A DNA stretch of 64,000 nucleotides from Actinostola sp. cb2023 (Eukaryota; Cnidaria; Anthozoa; Actiniaria; Actinostolidae): the NCBI GenBank assembly GCA_033675265.1, contig JAUJYZ010000932.1:1-64000 (forward strand). Direction: 5' to 3'. The translations under genes and the position numbers were made by a program. The notes beneath the pieces are model-generated. The model did not search any database, was not told where the DNA came from, and saw only the letters and a program-made list of their open reading frames with translations. Below are positions 1 through 9,325 of the stretch, in pieces (within the stretch, counting starts at the first letter, position 1; each line of letters begins with the position of its first letter).

Positions 1-110
1 AAATTCGATCCTTAGTCAGCGCGCGCGCCTTTAATTATAATCACGTGTAAACACAATGGTTGATCACACTGATGAAGGGCTATGCCCGAAACTGTTAAAA
101 TACGATTGAC
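1..110 (+). mobile_element. 3' end remnant of a Penelope-like element
   Basis: The first bases resemble the tail of the Penelope-like remnant that ends near 3.9 kb: a GC-alternating stretch (gcgcgcgc) is followed by a CTGATGA...GAAAC hammerhead-like core. No coding sequence of the element is inside the window here. The assignment rests on the shared tail organisation only. Confidence 0.4.
69..92 (+). ncRNA. hammerhead-ribozyme-like core (Penelope-like element)
   Basis: CTGATGA is followed by a short stem II (GGGC, loop TAT, GCCC) and then GAAAC, the order found in hammerhead ribozymes that Penelope-like elements are known to carry. I can see the catalytic core and stem II, but I did not establish stems I and III or the cleavage triplet, so activity is unproven. 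A second copy with a different stem II lies at 3841. Confidence 0.5.
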
Positions 111-1040
111 ACTTTAAATAATTTTGTTACCATTGTTTTTTTTTTAACATAACATGCCTCGTTATAAGGACGTACTGATAGATCATTTGCAAAAGTTTAT
201 TTATGAAGCCATAAAAAGATGACAAGAAAACATCTAATCATTGTTGAGTTGCAAGGTACTTACTTAATTGCAAAAGATATAAAATAGCATTTGTAAAGGT
301 TGTTGTATTGGTGTTAGAAATTTCATTAAAGAGAACATCAAAGCGTGGAAAATTCATATTAAAAAGTAAATCCCTGTGCTGCCTTTTGGCATCATCATGC
401 TCCAGTGGATCTTGTCCAAAGGTCTGTTCTTCAGTCAGTCTTCCATTGTACATTTGTTTAGCTTGGACTGCATTTGGTAGAATATTGGGGATACTAGAGC
501 TGCTTTACAATTGTTGCGTCTTTCTTGTGGAATGCCTTTGCCTGGGAAATGAATGTGATAAAATATTTCATATGAATAACTCCTGGGGAGTACATAGCAT
601 ATATACTCCCCTATATATGCTATACGGGTATGTGCCGCGGGATAGGGTATGACTTTTGAACTCCAAGGTCTGGTATCATTTTTTGCGTTTTTAGTCTGGG
701 ATAGGGTACGTTTCGGCATGGTATAGGGTATGGTTTCCGCAATAACGCCACTATCAGTCGCTATCAGTTTACATATTCCTTTATCACGCTTTCAATTAAA
801 CAAAAGAGCTCAATAGAAGGAAACGTTTATTAAACAGTCTGTTATTTGTCAATATGTCAGCGATATACTACTTTGGTAAACATTCCATGAATGTGAAAAA
901 TGAACGTGAAAAATGTTAGGAGAAAATCAACAAGGCGTGTGGTCCCTATATATCGTTTAATTCAGCTTTTCAAAGCATTGAATTCCTCCCTCTCATCATG
1001 TTTGCTTCTAAGCCAATCAGCGTGCGAGTTTCACATGAGC
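111..1040. other. non-coding stretch with short degenerate repeats
   Basis: No convincing gene is visible. Around 636-735 a degenerate repeat of the type GGGATAGGGTATG occurs three times (cgggatagggtatg, gggatagggtacg, gtatagggtatgg). The open frames on both strands are short, overlap one another and match no family I recognise. Confidence 0.4.
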
Positions 1041-1049
1041 TATGGGATT

Positions 1050-1800
1050 CTATGCCGTAGCTCGAACCAAAACAGGAGAAATGTACAGAGAAACAAACTA
1101 CGCTCTTGGGTTTCTGGCACTCTATCAAGAGGCATCTTTTCAGATTAAAATCTTCTTCCAAACAATATGTCCACAGACCCCCAGTTTCAAATATATAACC
1201 TGATGCTGGGTGTCCAATTAGAGCATATGAAGTGTAGTGGTAAAGACAACAACGTCCATCAACCAATCATTGAAGAAGAAGGATTTGGCAAAACTCTGAT
1301 CATCCGAGACGTCTCTCAAGAGTACAGTATCCCTTCTACGCAATATTTGGTTTAATGCTGTCCTGTTCTTTTGTAGAAGAGGAAGGGAGGACAAGAGAGA
1401 ACTGACAAGGTCAAGCTTCAAGTCTGAAGTCGATGGAGGCGGCCGCAATTATGTCCCAATCGTACATGACGAGCTCAGAAATATATCATCAAGGTGGGTT
1501 AAATATCACACAACCAGCACAGAGAAGTATGCCAGGAAGTATGAAACCAATCAGGAAAATGAGATTGAAAAAAAGAAGAAAAAAGAACTGAGAGCCAACC
1601 AAGCAAGTTTGGTACGAAGTGCAGCCAATTGGAGTAAACAACCTCGACACCGTGATGAAAACAACAAATGAAATTGCAGGACTTTCGAGAGTCTACACGA
1701 ACCATTCAGTCAGGACAACAGCAATCAAATTGAACTATGGGCGTGTGCTTTTGAAGGCAAATATCTCATCCGTATTGACAGTTTTTGTAAACGTGCTTTT
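1050..1800 (+). pseudogene. DUF3504-type (Crypton-related) tyrosine recombinase remnant
   Basis: The frame from 1609 reads WYEVQPIGVNN, then VMKTTNEIAGLSRVYTNHSVRTTAI. This matches the signature of the DUF3504 domain found in Crypton-derived proteins such as the KCTD1, QRICH1 and ZMYM2 C-termini, where the Y-T-N-H-S-V-R-x-T block carries the HxxR part of a tyrosine recombinase active site. Upstream pieces (about 1160-1340, containing a TDPQFQIYNLM segment) may belong to the same gene, but frames change and stop codons intervene. I infer a decayed copy. The N-terminal exon of a similar gene lies 0.5 kb downstream, in the same orientation and in the wrong order to belong to this copy. Confidence 0.55.
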
Positions 1801-2146
1801 AAGTTTGGTTACACAAATAAATTCACACCCATCCAGGACATTATTTGTACATGAGACATGAAGCTTTGGAAAAATATACTAATAACAGTAATCATTGTTT
1901 GCATGACCTTCTTCTACCTGAGCAGAGATCTCGCAATCTCGCAAAGTGACCCATGGGTATAATTTACGAAACGTACGTACGGAACGTTTCAAACGTTCTT
2001 ATATACATAGATGCTTATTTAACTTTATTTGATATTATAATTTTTGATTTCATTTTAAATTTACTTGTAAACTTACACGTCTGTTTGTAAGTATATTTTT
2101 TCAATAAAGACAAAAAAGTTTTTTTTACCAATACAAAAACAACGAC

Positions 2147-2347
2147 ATGAAAATGAATAGCGAGGAAGAGGTTCCGAATTTTGATTTTGAAAAGATATTT
2201 GAAGAAAACGAAGAGACAGTAGTTGCCAACCGAAAAAAAAAGAATGGTTTGCGAGTCTCGGTGAAGGAGAACTCGATGAACTTGTAGATGGCGCTGAGGC
2301 AAAATCTACGAAGTATGCCACAAAATATGCAGTTTCAGTGTTTAAAG
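2147..2347 (+). pseudogene. N-terminal exon of a DUF3504-type protein
   Basis: An ATG at 2147 opens an acidic N-terminus (MKMNSEEEVPNFDFEKIFEE). After a frame change in the A-run near 2230 comes WFASLGEGELDELVDGAE, ending with a lysine-rich ATKYAVSVFK block and a GT donor (AAAG|gtaaca, 2347/2348). This block is the usual start of anthozoan DUF3504 recombinase-like proteins, in which a short helix with a conserved TKxxTK...F segment leads into the core-binding domain. The A-run frameshift would disable translation. The following exons are not found nearby, so it is probably an isolated, broken exon. Confidence 0.5.
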
Positions 2348-2494
2348 GTAACAATTTGTAAAGAAATATTATATATAAGTTAAATTCTTATTATTATTAA
2401 ATTCTTAGAACGGCAACGAGTTATTTACGTATACTTGACAAAATATTTCACACAAATGCTATAACTTATATTCTGGTTTTTGAAAAAGTTTAAA

Positions 2495-2565
2495 AAAATG
2501 TAGCCACAAAGGCACCATTCAAAAAGGAGAAATTTCGTAGTTGTTGTAAGCAATAGAAAACGTTT
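2495..2565 (+). repeat. dispersed repeat, copy 1 of 2
   Basis: The segment starting aaaaaatgtagccacaaagg and running to the AAAACGTTTT run recurs at 3078-3150 with nearly the same bases. The second copy is slightly shorter. No coding function is apparent. Confidence 0.6.
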
Positions 2566-2779
2566 TCTCTTGACTTCGTCTCGGGTAATTATCTCGAATT
2601 TTCCCAATCTCCCTGTGCGTTTATATCAGGCTATGTAAACACATAAAACGTTTTCTATTGCTTAATTCCAAATCCAAACCAGAGCAAAGCAGTAAGGTCC
2701 CTTCCATCTGGTTTGCTACGTGAGTGGAAAAGTTCTTACCATTATGCATCGGTCAGCCCAACCAAATTTTTTGAACAAG

Positions 2780-3020
2780 TGGAAAGCACCCCAGATCCGC
2801 GATTTGGTACCTCTTAGGGTGTCACAAATCTAAAAGGACCACGAGAAACTAAGCTGGTACCATTAAGGGTGTTTGTCAGGAAATAAGATACTTGAGAAAA
2901 GATGACAGCCGGATAGTAGCTTTTGTCACTTTAGTTAGAGTTGGTACTTTTTAGGGGTAAAATTATTTGTTGCCACGCCCACCAGGACTCAGGTGCTTCT
3001 TAGGGGTGATTTTCAAAATT
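2780..3020. repeat. degenerate GGTACC...TTAGGGGTG repeats
   Basis: Four to five imperfect units share a GGTACCTCTTAGGGTG-like core (near 2806, 2859, 2943 and 2995). It looks like a decayed short tandem or dispersed satellite. No gene is visible in this interval. Confidence 0.4.
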
Positions 3021-3041
3021 TCCGACAAGCATCCCCACCAC

Positions 3042-3070
3042 TTTATATATATATATATATATATATATAA
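3042..3070. repeat. (AT)n microsatellite
   Basis: An uninterrupted TATATA run. Similar runs occur at about 3925-3946, 4508-4528 and 4777-4798, each at the edge of a Penelope-like fragment, where they appear to mark junctions between element copies. Confidence 0.85.
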
Positions 3071-3077
3071 ATTTATA

Positions 3078-3150
3078 CAAAAATGTAGCCACAAAGGCAC
3101 CATTCAAAAAGGAGAAATTTCGTAGTTTAAGCAATAGAAAACGTTTTTTT
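3078..3150 (+). repeat. dispersed repeat, copy 2 of 2
   Basis: Near-copy of 2495-2565 (aaaaatgtagccacaaagg onward), placed directly after an AT microsatellite and before the Penelope-like GIY-YIG remnant. Confidence 0.6.
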
Positions 3151-3189
3151 TTACTAGTTATTCTACAAATAGCTTTTATTGTATCAAAC

Positions 3190-3545
3190 AACATCTTAGT
3201 TGTAAATCTAAAAATATAATTTATTTAATTTCATGTAAAAAATGTCGAGTTCAATATGTAGGCTCAACCAGAAACGAATTTAAGGTTAGATTTAGAAATC
3301 ACAAGTCAGCTATGTTAACTAAGAAAACCACTTGTGAAGTAGCTATACATTTTAATAGTGCACCTCATAAGTTATCGGATTTTAGCTTTATGTGCATTGA
3401 GTCAATACATAATTTAGAAAACATAGAACAAAACCTACTTAACAGAGAAGCATATTGGTGTACTCAATTGTTTACTTATCAGCCATTCGGACTTAATAAA
3501 AGATTAGAAATTAATTCTAGGAATAGAATTAACTATAATAATTAA
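3190..3545 (+). pseudogene. Penelope-like element GIY-YIG endonuclease domain (C-terminal piece)
   Basis: The frame reads LISCKKCRVQYVGSTRNEF, then VRFRNHKSA, CEVAIHF and EAYWCTQLFTYQPFGLNKR before a stop. This is the GIY-YIG nuclease end of a Penelope-like reverse transcriptase: QYVGST corresponds to the YVG half of the GIY-YIG motif, R-x-R-x-x-x-H supplies the catalytic arginine and histidine region, and the EAYW glutamate helps bind metal. The reverse transcriptase part upstream is missing. The untranslated tail continues to the hammerhead-like core at 3841. It is closely related to the domain at 6081-6630. Confidence 0.8.
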
Positions 3546-3840
3546 TAGCAATTTAATTGAATGTTATTATTATTTATCATGGTGCTTATCTTTAGTTTGT
3601 TTATTGTATTTTTTGTATGCAGACTGAGGTGGTTCGCGTTAGTAACAATCTCTTGATCAGTATAGGGGTCATCCTTTAGTTTTTTTGGTGGTAGATTTAC
3701 TTTAGTTCTAGGTTCCTGGGGTTCATTTTTAGCGCGCGCTTTGTATGTGCGCACGCGCGCTATTGTTGTTTTCTTGTTTTCTTGTGTCACCTAGTGGACA
3801 TGATTTAGCGGTTGGCTGCGCGCGGATCAAATCAGTCTTG

Positions 3841-3865
3841 CTGATGAAGGCCGAATGGCCGAAAC
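3841..3865 (+). ncRNA. hammerhead-ribozyme-like core in Penelope-like tail
   Basis: CTGATGA is followed by stem II (GGCC, GAAT loop, GGCC) and GAAAC. The element's GIY-YIG remnant ends about 300 bases upstream, which is the arrangement described for Penelope-like elements. Stem II differs in sequence from the copy at 69 but keeps its pairing. Flanking stems were not resolved. Confidence 0.55.
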
Positions 3866-3950
3866 GTACAATTAAACAGTGTACAAAGTTACAAGTTGGT
3901 GTCTTGGTTTTACCTTTATTCTACATATATATATATATATATATATAAAA

Positions 3951-4499
3951 AACTTGAATATGAGAAATGGTAGGCCAACGACGAGCTTCCAGTAGAAGGA
4001 TTCCAGAAGGAATTCACAGTCTGCTCTCCATATAAATAGATTAAATGTAGCGAAGAAGAAGAGACGCAGGCAACCTCTGACTGTTCCAAATAATGTATTA
4101 ACGTTTCGGCAATTCAGCCTTCTTCAGAAAAAAAATATATATAATAATGAATATGTACAGGATAAATTGATAAAAATGTAAAGATTACCTACTGTGTTAC
4201 AAGTATATATACGCTAAGGAAAACAAAGGATGATGTAACCAATCACCAGGGGAAAATGCCCAAAGGAAACCTAAAGGGACCAAGTTACATCATCCTTTGT
4301 CAAACCAACAATAATAAACGAGAAATATACGTGCGCATGCATAAATAGAAATCTTGATGAATAGTAGTAATGAGACCCTATGCCTGAAAATGAATTCTAC
4401 GCTTAGACTTAAATTCCTGCCTTTTGTTGAGGCCTTCTGGGCGTAAAGTACGAAGCTGCGTTGCCCAGTAAGTTTCCCTACGTCTCTTCTTCTTCGCTA
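3951..4499 (-). repeat. Penelope-like terminal repeat, copy 1
   Basis: This stretch and 4799-5336 are near-identical direct repeats (start aacttgaatatgagaaatgg). Read on the minus strand it contains ...CCGAAACGTTA-type tail sequence and, at 4390-4485, the complement of the C-terminal coding end found at 6540-6635. It is therefore the inverted terminal part of the same Penelope-like family. Its end at about 4482-4512 also pairs with 4030-4066 (GCGAAGAAGAAGAGACG and complement). Confidence 0.7.
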
Positions 4500-4528
4500 C
4501 ATTTAATCTATATATATATATATATATA

Positions 4529-4720
4529 ACCAATGTGTATACTACTCAGTTTTTGAGTACATAGAGTTTAATACAATTTGTTTCGTAGACCGACGTGAAG
4601 TCGGTCCACTCTTCAGTTAATCTCTATACACTGAAGAGTGGACCGACTTCACGTCGGTCTACGAAACAAATTGTATTAAACTCTATGTACTCAAAAACTG
4701 AGTAGTATACACATTGGTTA
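4529..4720. repeat. 192-bp near-perfect palindrome (head-to-head Penelope-like tails)
   Basis: The left arm begins aaccaatgtgtatactactc and runs to about 4617. The right arm from about 4632 is its reverse complement, ending ...acacattggtt. Only some 14 central bases are unpaired. Each arm carries a CTGAAGAG...GTCGGTC...GAAAC series resembling a degenerate hammerhead core, so it looks like two Penelope-like ends joined head to head. Confidence 0.8.
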
Positions 4721-4798
4721 AATTCGCTCCTTCATTGTAGAGCACTATCTTGGTTTCACCGGTGAACTTCACCTGAATTATATATATATATATATATA

Positions 4799-5336
4799 AA
4801 ACTTGAATATGAGAAATGGTAGGCCAACGACGAGCTTCCAGTAGAAGGATTCCAGAAGGAATTCACAGTCTGCTCTCCATATAAATAGATTAAATGTAGC
4901 GAAGAAGAAGAGACGCAGGCAACCTCTGACTGTTCCAAATAATGTATTAACGTTTCGGCAATTCAGCCTTCTTCAGAAAAAAAAATATATATAATGAATA
5001 TGTACAGGATAAAATTGATAAAAATGTAAAGATTACCTACTGTGTTACAAGTATATATACGTTAAGGAAAACAAAGGATGATGTAACCAATCACCAGGGG
5101 AAAATGCCCAAAGGAAACCTAAAGGGACCAAGTTACATCATCCTTTGTCAAACCAACAATAATAAACGAGAAATATACGTGCGCATGCATGAATAGAAAT
5201 CTTGATGAATAGTAGTAATGAGACCCTATGCCTGAAAATGAATTCTACGCTTAGACTTAAATTCCTGCCTTTTGTTGAGGCCTTCTGGGCGTAAAGTACG
5301 AAGCTGCGTTGCCCAGTAAGCTTCCCTGGTTAGCAG
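4799..5336 (-). repeat. Penelope-like terminal repeat, copy 2
   Basis: Direct repeat of 3951-4499. It continues beyond the first copy (5337-5500) into the complement of the GIY-YIG coding region at 6365-6545, so it forms an inverted repeat with the plus-strand element that follows. Confidence 0.75.
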
Positions 5337-5500
5337 AATTCTATCGTAATCACTATCAGCCTGAAAATGTGTTATTTTTTCTATAACAATGAAGTTAAAG
5401 TCATTGAGATTATGCGGGCTATCATTAAAATGGATGGCTACTTCGCAATTTGTTTTCTTAGTAACAATAGAAGATTTGTGATTGCGAAAACGGACCTTAA
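5337..5500 (-). pseudogene. inverted copy of the GIY-YIG coding region
   Basis: Read as reverse complement this segment matches 6365-6545, including the codons for VTKKTNCEVAIHF. At about 5500 the sequence switches to plus-strand reverse transcriptase coding sequence. This inverted 5' part followed by a forward body is a known organisation of Penelope-like elements. Confidence 0.7.
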
Positions 5501-5970
5501 ATCTGTGGTGGAGATACAGGGACGATGTAGTTGATGTTTGGACCTTGGGTTTACCTAAATTACTGGAATTTACTGACTACATCAATTCTCTGTATCCCAC
5601 TATCAAGTTTGAGGTTGTTTACTCTCAACATAGTTTGAATGTTTTGGATCTCACTCTGCATATTCATAATGGGTTTATTTCAACCGATGTTTATTCTAAG
5701 CCAACCGATAGTCATTTGTACTTACCTTTCAATAGCTCACATCCATCACACTGTAAGAATTCGATCCCTTACGGGGTAGCTCTTAGGTTAAAAAGAAATT
5801 GCTCTTCTAATGAGACTCTGGAGAATAGATGCCGTGAATACAAATTTTATCTCCGATACCAGAACTATGATCCAGCCCTCGTGGAAAAGCAATTTCATAA
5901 AGCACTGTCGGTTGATAGAGAGTCAATTCTTAAACCCAAGAACAAAAGTAAAAAGAAGGTCTTCCTTTAG
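5500..5970 (+). pseudogene. Penelope-like element reverse transcriptase (C-terminal part)
   Basis: The frame begins with WWRYRDDVVDVW, the catalytic YxDD block (motif C) of Penelope-like reverse transcriptases. It continues with LDLTLHIHNGFISTDVY, KPTDSHLYLPFNSSHP and GVALRLKRNCS, all typical of the thumb and connector in this family. Motifs upstream of YRDD are absent, because the element starts within the domain at the junction with the inverted copy. The frame ends at 5968 and coding continues in another frame at about 5960-6080, so a frameshift separates this part from the GIY-YIG domain. The copy is dead. Relatives copy RNA into DNA at chromosome ends or broken DNA. Confidence 0.8.
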
Positions 5971-6080
5971 TTTTAGACTACAACCCCAGACTCCCAGATA
6001 TTTCTAAGATCATTAAGACTCATTCCAGCATTATTTCCAATTCTACTGTTCTTAATACTATTTTTCCACCTAAGTCTATT

Positions 6081-6632
6081 ATGACAGCTTTTAGAAGAAC
6101 TAAGAACCTTAAGGAATTACTGGCACCTTCTAGATCCACAAAAGATCTTTCTAATAATGTAAATTCCAGTCACGGGTGCTTCAAGTGTGGCAAGAGGTGC
6201 GACCTATGCAAAAACTTCTTGGTTCAGTCTGATTGTTTTAGGAGTTTTTCCACTGGTCGTACCTACAAGATTAGGCAATCTGTTTGCTGTACTTCTAGCA
6301 ACGTTATCTATCTTATTTCATGTACTAAATGCAACCTTCAATATGTCGGTTCCACTTCTAATCAATTTAAGGTCCGTTTTCGCAATCACAAATCTTCTAT
6401 TGTTACTAAGAAAACAAATTGCGAAGTAGCCATCCATTTTAATGATAGCCCGCATAATCTCAATGACTTTAATTTCATTGTTATAGAAAAAAATTACACA
6501 TTTTCAGGCTGATAGTGATTACGATAGAATTCTGCTAACCAGGGAAGCTTACTGGGCCACGCAGCTTCGTACTTTACGCCCAGAAGGCCTCAACAAAAGG
6601 CAGGAATTTAAGTCTAAGCGTAGAATTCATTC
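6081..6632 (+). pseudogene. Penelope-like element linker and GIY-YIG endonuclease
   Basis: MTAFRRTKNLKELLAPSRS is the usual linker of Penelope-like proteins. It is followed by a cysteine-rich patch (CFKCGKRCDLCKNF) and the nuclease: NVIYLISCTKCNLQYVGST (GIY-YIG equivalent), VRFRNHKS and CEVAIHFND. A frame change near 6505 separates the last piece (REAYWATQLRTLRPEGLNKR, 6545-6605). It belongs with the RT piece just upstream. Because of two frame breaks I treat it as inactive. Confidence 0.8.
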
Positions 6633-6635
6633 TAA

Positions 6636-7192
6636 AATATTTATAGGAAACGGAGAAAGAAGACGTTGTTCGGTCAGGCTCGCTTTGGAACACGACGTAA
6701 CTGGTAAGGTCACACCATCAGATGTGGTAACGTTTCTACATAGAGAAGGAGAATGTGAAGAGGGAGCTATCAAATGCGTACAGACGGACAAGGGCGGATC
6801 AGTGATTGTGACTTTCGAAAGTCCAGGTTACGTGGAACAGATACTGAAGTTCGGGACGATAACGATCAATGGATTCCCTGTGGTAGTAACAAGTGTCGAT
6901 GCGCGGAGGAAATACGTGAAAGTTTACTACTTGCCATATGAGGTGCACAATAGAGATCTAGTTGGAGAATTGTCAGAATACGGCCATGTGTACAATGTAC
7001 GCAGGGATACGATGGTTAACTATCCCGAGATCGAGACAGGAGTAAGGACGGTAACGATGGCGTTGGATAACCATATACCAAGTTTCTTGAATGTGGTGGG
7101 ATTTCAAACTAAAGTATTCCGGTACAAAACTTGGTCCTTTAATCCACTCTGTAACTATCAACCTGATTTCAGGGTTAAGCGACTGGACTAAT
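6636..7192 (+). pseudogene. family B LINE ORF1 fragment
   Basis: The sequence joins the Penelope-like tail at about 6636 and then reads RRRCSVRLALEHDVTGKVTP, followed by KCVQTDKGGSVIVTFES and YVKVYYLPYEV. It is the same protein as the ORF1 at 31302 and close to that at 14731. In this fragment the reading frame leaves the family consensus just before the zinc knuckles (FRYKTWSFNPLC...), so no CCHC motif remains. The family's ORF1 is a nucleic-acid-binding chaperone-like protein of a two-ORF LINE; this piece is a 5'- and 3'-truncated relic. Confidence 0.8.
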
Positions 7193-7440
7193 ACGATCAT
7201 AGTCATAGAGGAAGGCTCTCAGCTTTCTGCTCTTCTTTGGTAGACGTTTCAGCGTCCGTACTAGTAATCTACTGGGGTCACGACCCAGTTCGCAATCACG
7301 TCTAGATACATAGCACTTACACACAACAAGACCATGATCAGCTTACCGTATTTTCTATTCTAACATTACGGCAGTGGAATTTAAATATAATTTATAATTT
7401 CAATTAATTTATATAAACTGATATGCCTGCTCTCATTATA
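7193..7440. other. non-coding gap
   Basis: AT-rich sequence between the LINE fragment and the next remnant. Nothing recognisable was seen. Confidence 0.4.
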
Positions 7441-7765
7441 CCAGCAATTGGTATGGAATGTAGCCCTGGAGCAACTAATGTACAAGTTTAAAGACCATAT
7501 GATCGCCATGGCTCACTCAGAATTCATTTTTAAACCGCTTTGCCTCCTCACGTGGATGAAAGATGGGATTAACGGCAATAGACTGAAAAAATTCAAAATT
7601 GTGCAACTCAGAAACCAATCAAAGTCTACTTCAATGGTGGCACTGGCATGAACAGGGTTCCAAATGCCACCACATGCTCAAGCACGCTGACAATCCCTAC
7701 AACATATGATAGGATGTCCGAATTTAAGAACGAATTTGATCTTATCCTAGCTGATGAGTCGTGAA
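7440..7765 (+). pseudogene. possible HECT-domain C-lobe-like fragment
   Basis: In one frame the sequence reads KVYFNGGTGMNRVPNATTCS, then STLTIPTTYDRMSEFKNEFD and LILADES before a stop. The order 'hydrophobic strand, asparagine-x-TC-S, LxIP, aromatic, helix' resembles the catalytic-cysteine end of HECT ubiquitin ligases (TCxxxLxLP). The matching upstream part is in another frame, so the fragment is broken. The resemblance is short and the call is tentative; an unrelated pseudogene is possible. Confidence 0.35.
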
Positions 7766-7799
7766 TCGCTCACAATGAGTCTGGCCTAAACTTACTGTA

Positions 7800-8394
7800 C
7801 TTACTAGAATGATCCTAGAGTAGTTATTATTCAGAGTGCATTTGTGATTTTTTTTTCAAGAAATCATTCAGACTGATGATTTTCTTCTTTACTTTCATAC
7901 TACATGTACACCAACTGTAGCATACTGTCCTGCAATCTATTAAACTAGTTTGGTGTTGTATTACACTAATCTAAATAAAGATATTATATTATTATCTAAA
8001 TAAAGTTTTCACAACATTTTTTTTTTGTGAATTCAAATGCAGAGTCCCATGCAGAAGCATAGTCCTATGCTAACCCAGTTTAGCCCACAGATATGCTCTA
8101 GTAAGAGGTAGTAAGTCTACTAAGTTAAAGGTAAGTAACATAATGGTAAATATACAATAATTTCAGTATCTTGATCAGTATCTTGATCAGTTCTTCCTCC
8201 GGTATCAAGATACATCCACCTAACCCGAATCGTGAGAGCTGATTGGTTGTTGAGCTAATGAATTATTAATGAGTTTGAGAAAAGTTATATATCAAACTCT
8301 CGTGCTTCTTTCATCCCATATAGCTTGATATAGCTTCTAGTGATTTTCCTCTGATGTTTCATTAAATAAATTGTTCATGAATTTGAGAAGTACA
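7800..8394. other. non-coding stretch, AT-rich
   Basis: No gene was recognised. A short duplicated phrase (atcttgatcagt) occurs at 8169-8190. The interval leads into the U2 flank shared with two other loci. Confidence 0.4.
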
Positions 8395-8857
8395 TATGAA
8401 CCCTAGGGTGATAAGTAGTTCTCGTACTCATTCATTATTCATGAGGAAACCAACCAATCAAATGTGCAGAACCAGACCACTTGGGGAGAAAGAGATTGAA
8501 GCTATTTGTTAGAATTTCCTACTTGAACAAACGCGCCACCAGCGAGCAATTTTCCTGATTTGTAATGTAATGACGTCATACGTCACGTGATCATAAAAAG
8601 CTTTGCACCAAACTGTTAAGGACTCGATATCCAATCTATGCACTAGTTTTCGTGCAAACATATCAAATGTGTGCTGAGTTTTTGAAGAAAAAGTGAACTC
8701 TCAAAAAGGCCCAAATGCCATGCCGTAACACACCCCACTAGCCTTTCAGGCAATATTGCTTGGGCTCTCCATCTCATGAAATAGCGATTTTCGCGGGAGG
8801 GCCCACACGAGGTACTGAGGAATTCATAAAGGAATGCAAGCGGCGCACTTGGACGGT
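8395..8857 (+). promoter_or_regulatory. U2 snRNA 5' flank, copy 1
   Basis: This segment (from atgaaccctagggtg) is shared with 25353-25756 and 61163-61563, and in all three places ends exactly at the first base of U2 snRNA. It contains an AATCAAATGTGCAGAA block, a TGACGTCATACGTCACGTGATC block and, 30-50 bases before U2, a conserved GGTACTGAGGAATTCAT stretch. That last stretch lies where snRNA genes carry the proximal sequence element, so I propose it as the core promoter. Conservation between diverged copies supports function, but no factor site was tested. Confidence 0.6.
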
Positions 8858-8886
8858 ATCGCTTCTCGGCCTTTTGGCTAAGATCA
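8858..8886 (+). ncRNA. U2 snRNA gene, 5' fragment (nt 1-29)
   Basis: ATCGCTTCTCGG, CCTTTTGGCTAAGATCA is the first 29 bases of animal U2 snRNA, including stem-loop I. The match stops abruptly at 8887, where the family A LINE begins. U2 resumes at 14616 on the far side of the element with AAGATCAAGTGTAG, so the LINE interrupts U2 after nt 29 and AAGATCA is present on both sides. This copy cannot make functional U2. Confidence 0.9.
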
Positions 8887-9036
8887 GCACCGTCTTTGTG
8901 GGTATCCTTACCGCCAACGTTCGTTTGTGGAGTTCCTGTGTTGAATTTCTTCAAACTTCAGAAAGTTGTTACACGTGTGGTACTCATTTCGGACGTTTGT
9001 AAGTATACTGTCTGTATCTGTCACTTTTTATACATT

Positions 9037-9278
9037 ACCTAGTGGGCGTTGTCGATCCAGACCTCCCCCACTAGGTCCCACCTTTTTGGGAGGACCTTCT
9101 CTGTGAATTTATCGCATAAATTTGCATAAATTTTCCTTTTCTCAAAACATCCCACAAGCGTTTCCGGGCAACCTTGACGAGAGATAGGGACACTTTGGTG
9201 TTGCCTATCTCCAAGGCTCGATCACCGTGGTCAAGCCCGGGTGGGCTTGATCACCGCAGTTCGGCCCGGTTGGGCGAA
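9037..9278 (+). ncRNA. structured 5' UTR of family A LINE (four hairpins)
   Basis: Four successive stem-loops can be read. ACCTAGTGGG pairs with CCCACTAGGT (9037-9076). GAGATAGG pairs with CCTATCTC (9181-9211). GTGGTCAAGCCC pairs with GGGCTTGATCAC with one G-U (9227-9254). TTCG and CCC pair with GGG and CGAA, with a bulged G (9260-9278). They end about 50 bases before the ORF1 start. A structured leader might assist internal translation or RNP assembly; this is inference. Confidence 0.6.
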
Positions 9279-9325
9279 GTGCTCAGTTTTTTCTTTTTTC
9301 ATTTTCATTTTTCTCTCTTTTTGAA

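Noticed and set aside
8858..8886. Functional U2 snRNA gene
   Set aside because: Only nt 1-29 (or 1-24/25 at the other loci) precede a LINE. The remainder of U2 is interrupted or absent, so none of the three copies can give mature U2.
8760..9002. 80-codon open frame running through the U2 5' fragment
   Set aside because: It overlaps the snRNA sequence and the LINE junction. Similar frames at 25575 and 61382 exist only because the U2 flank is repeated.
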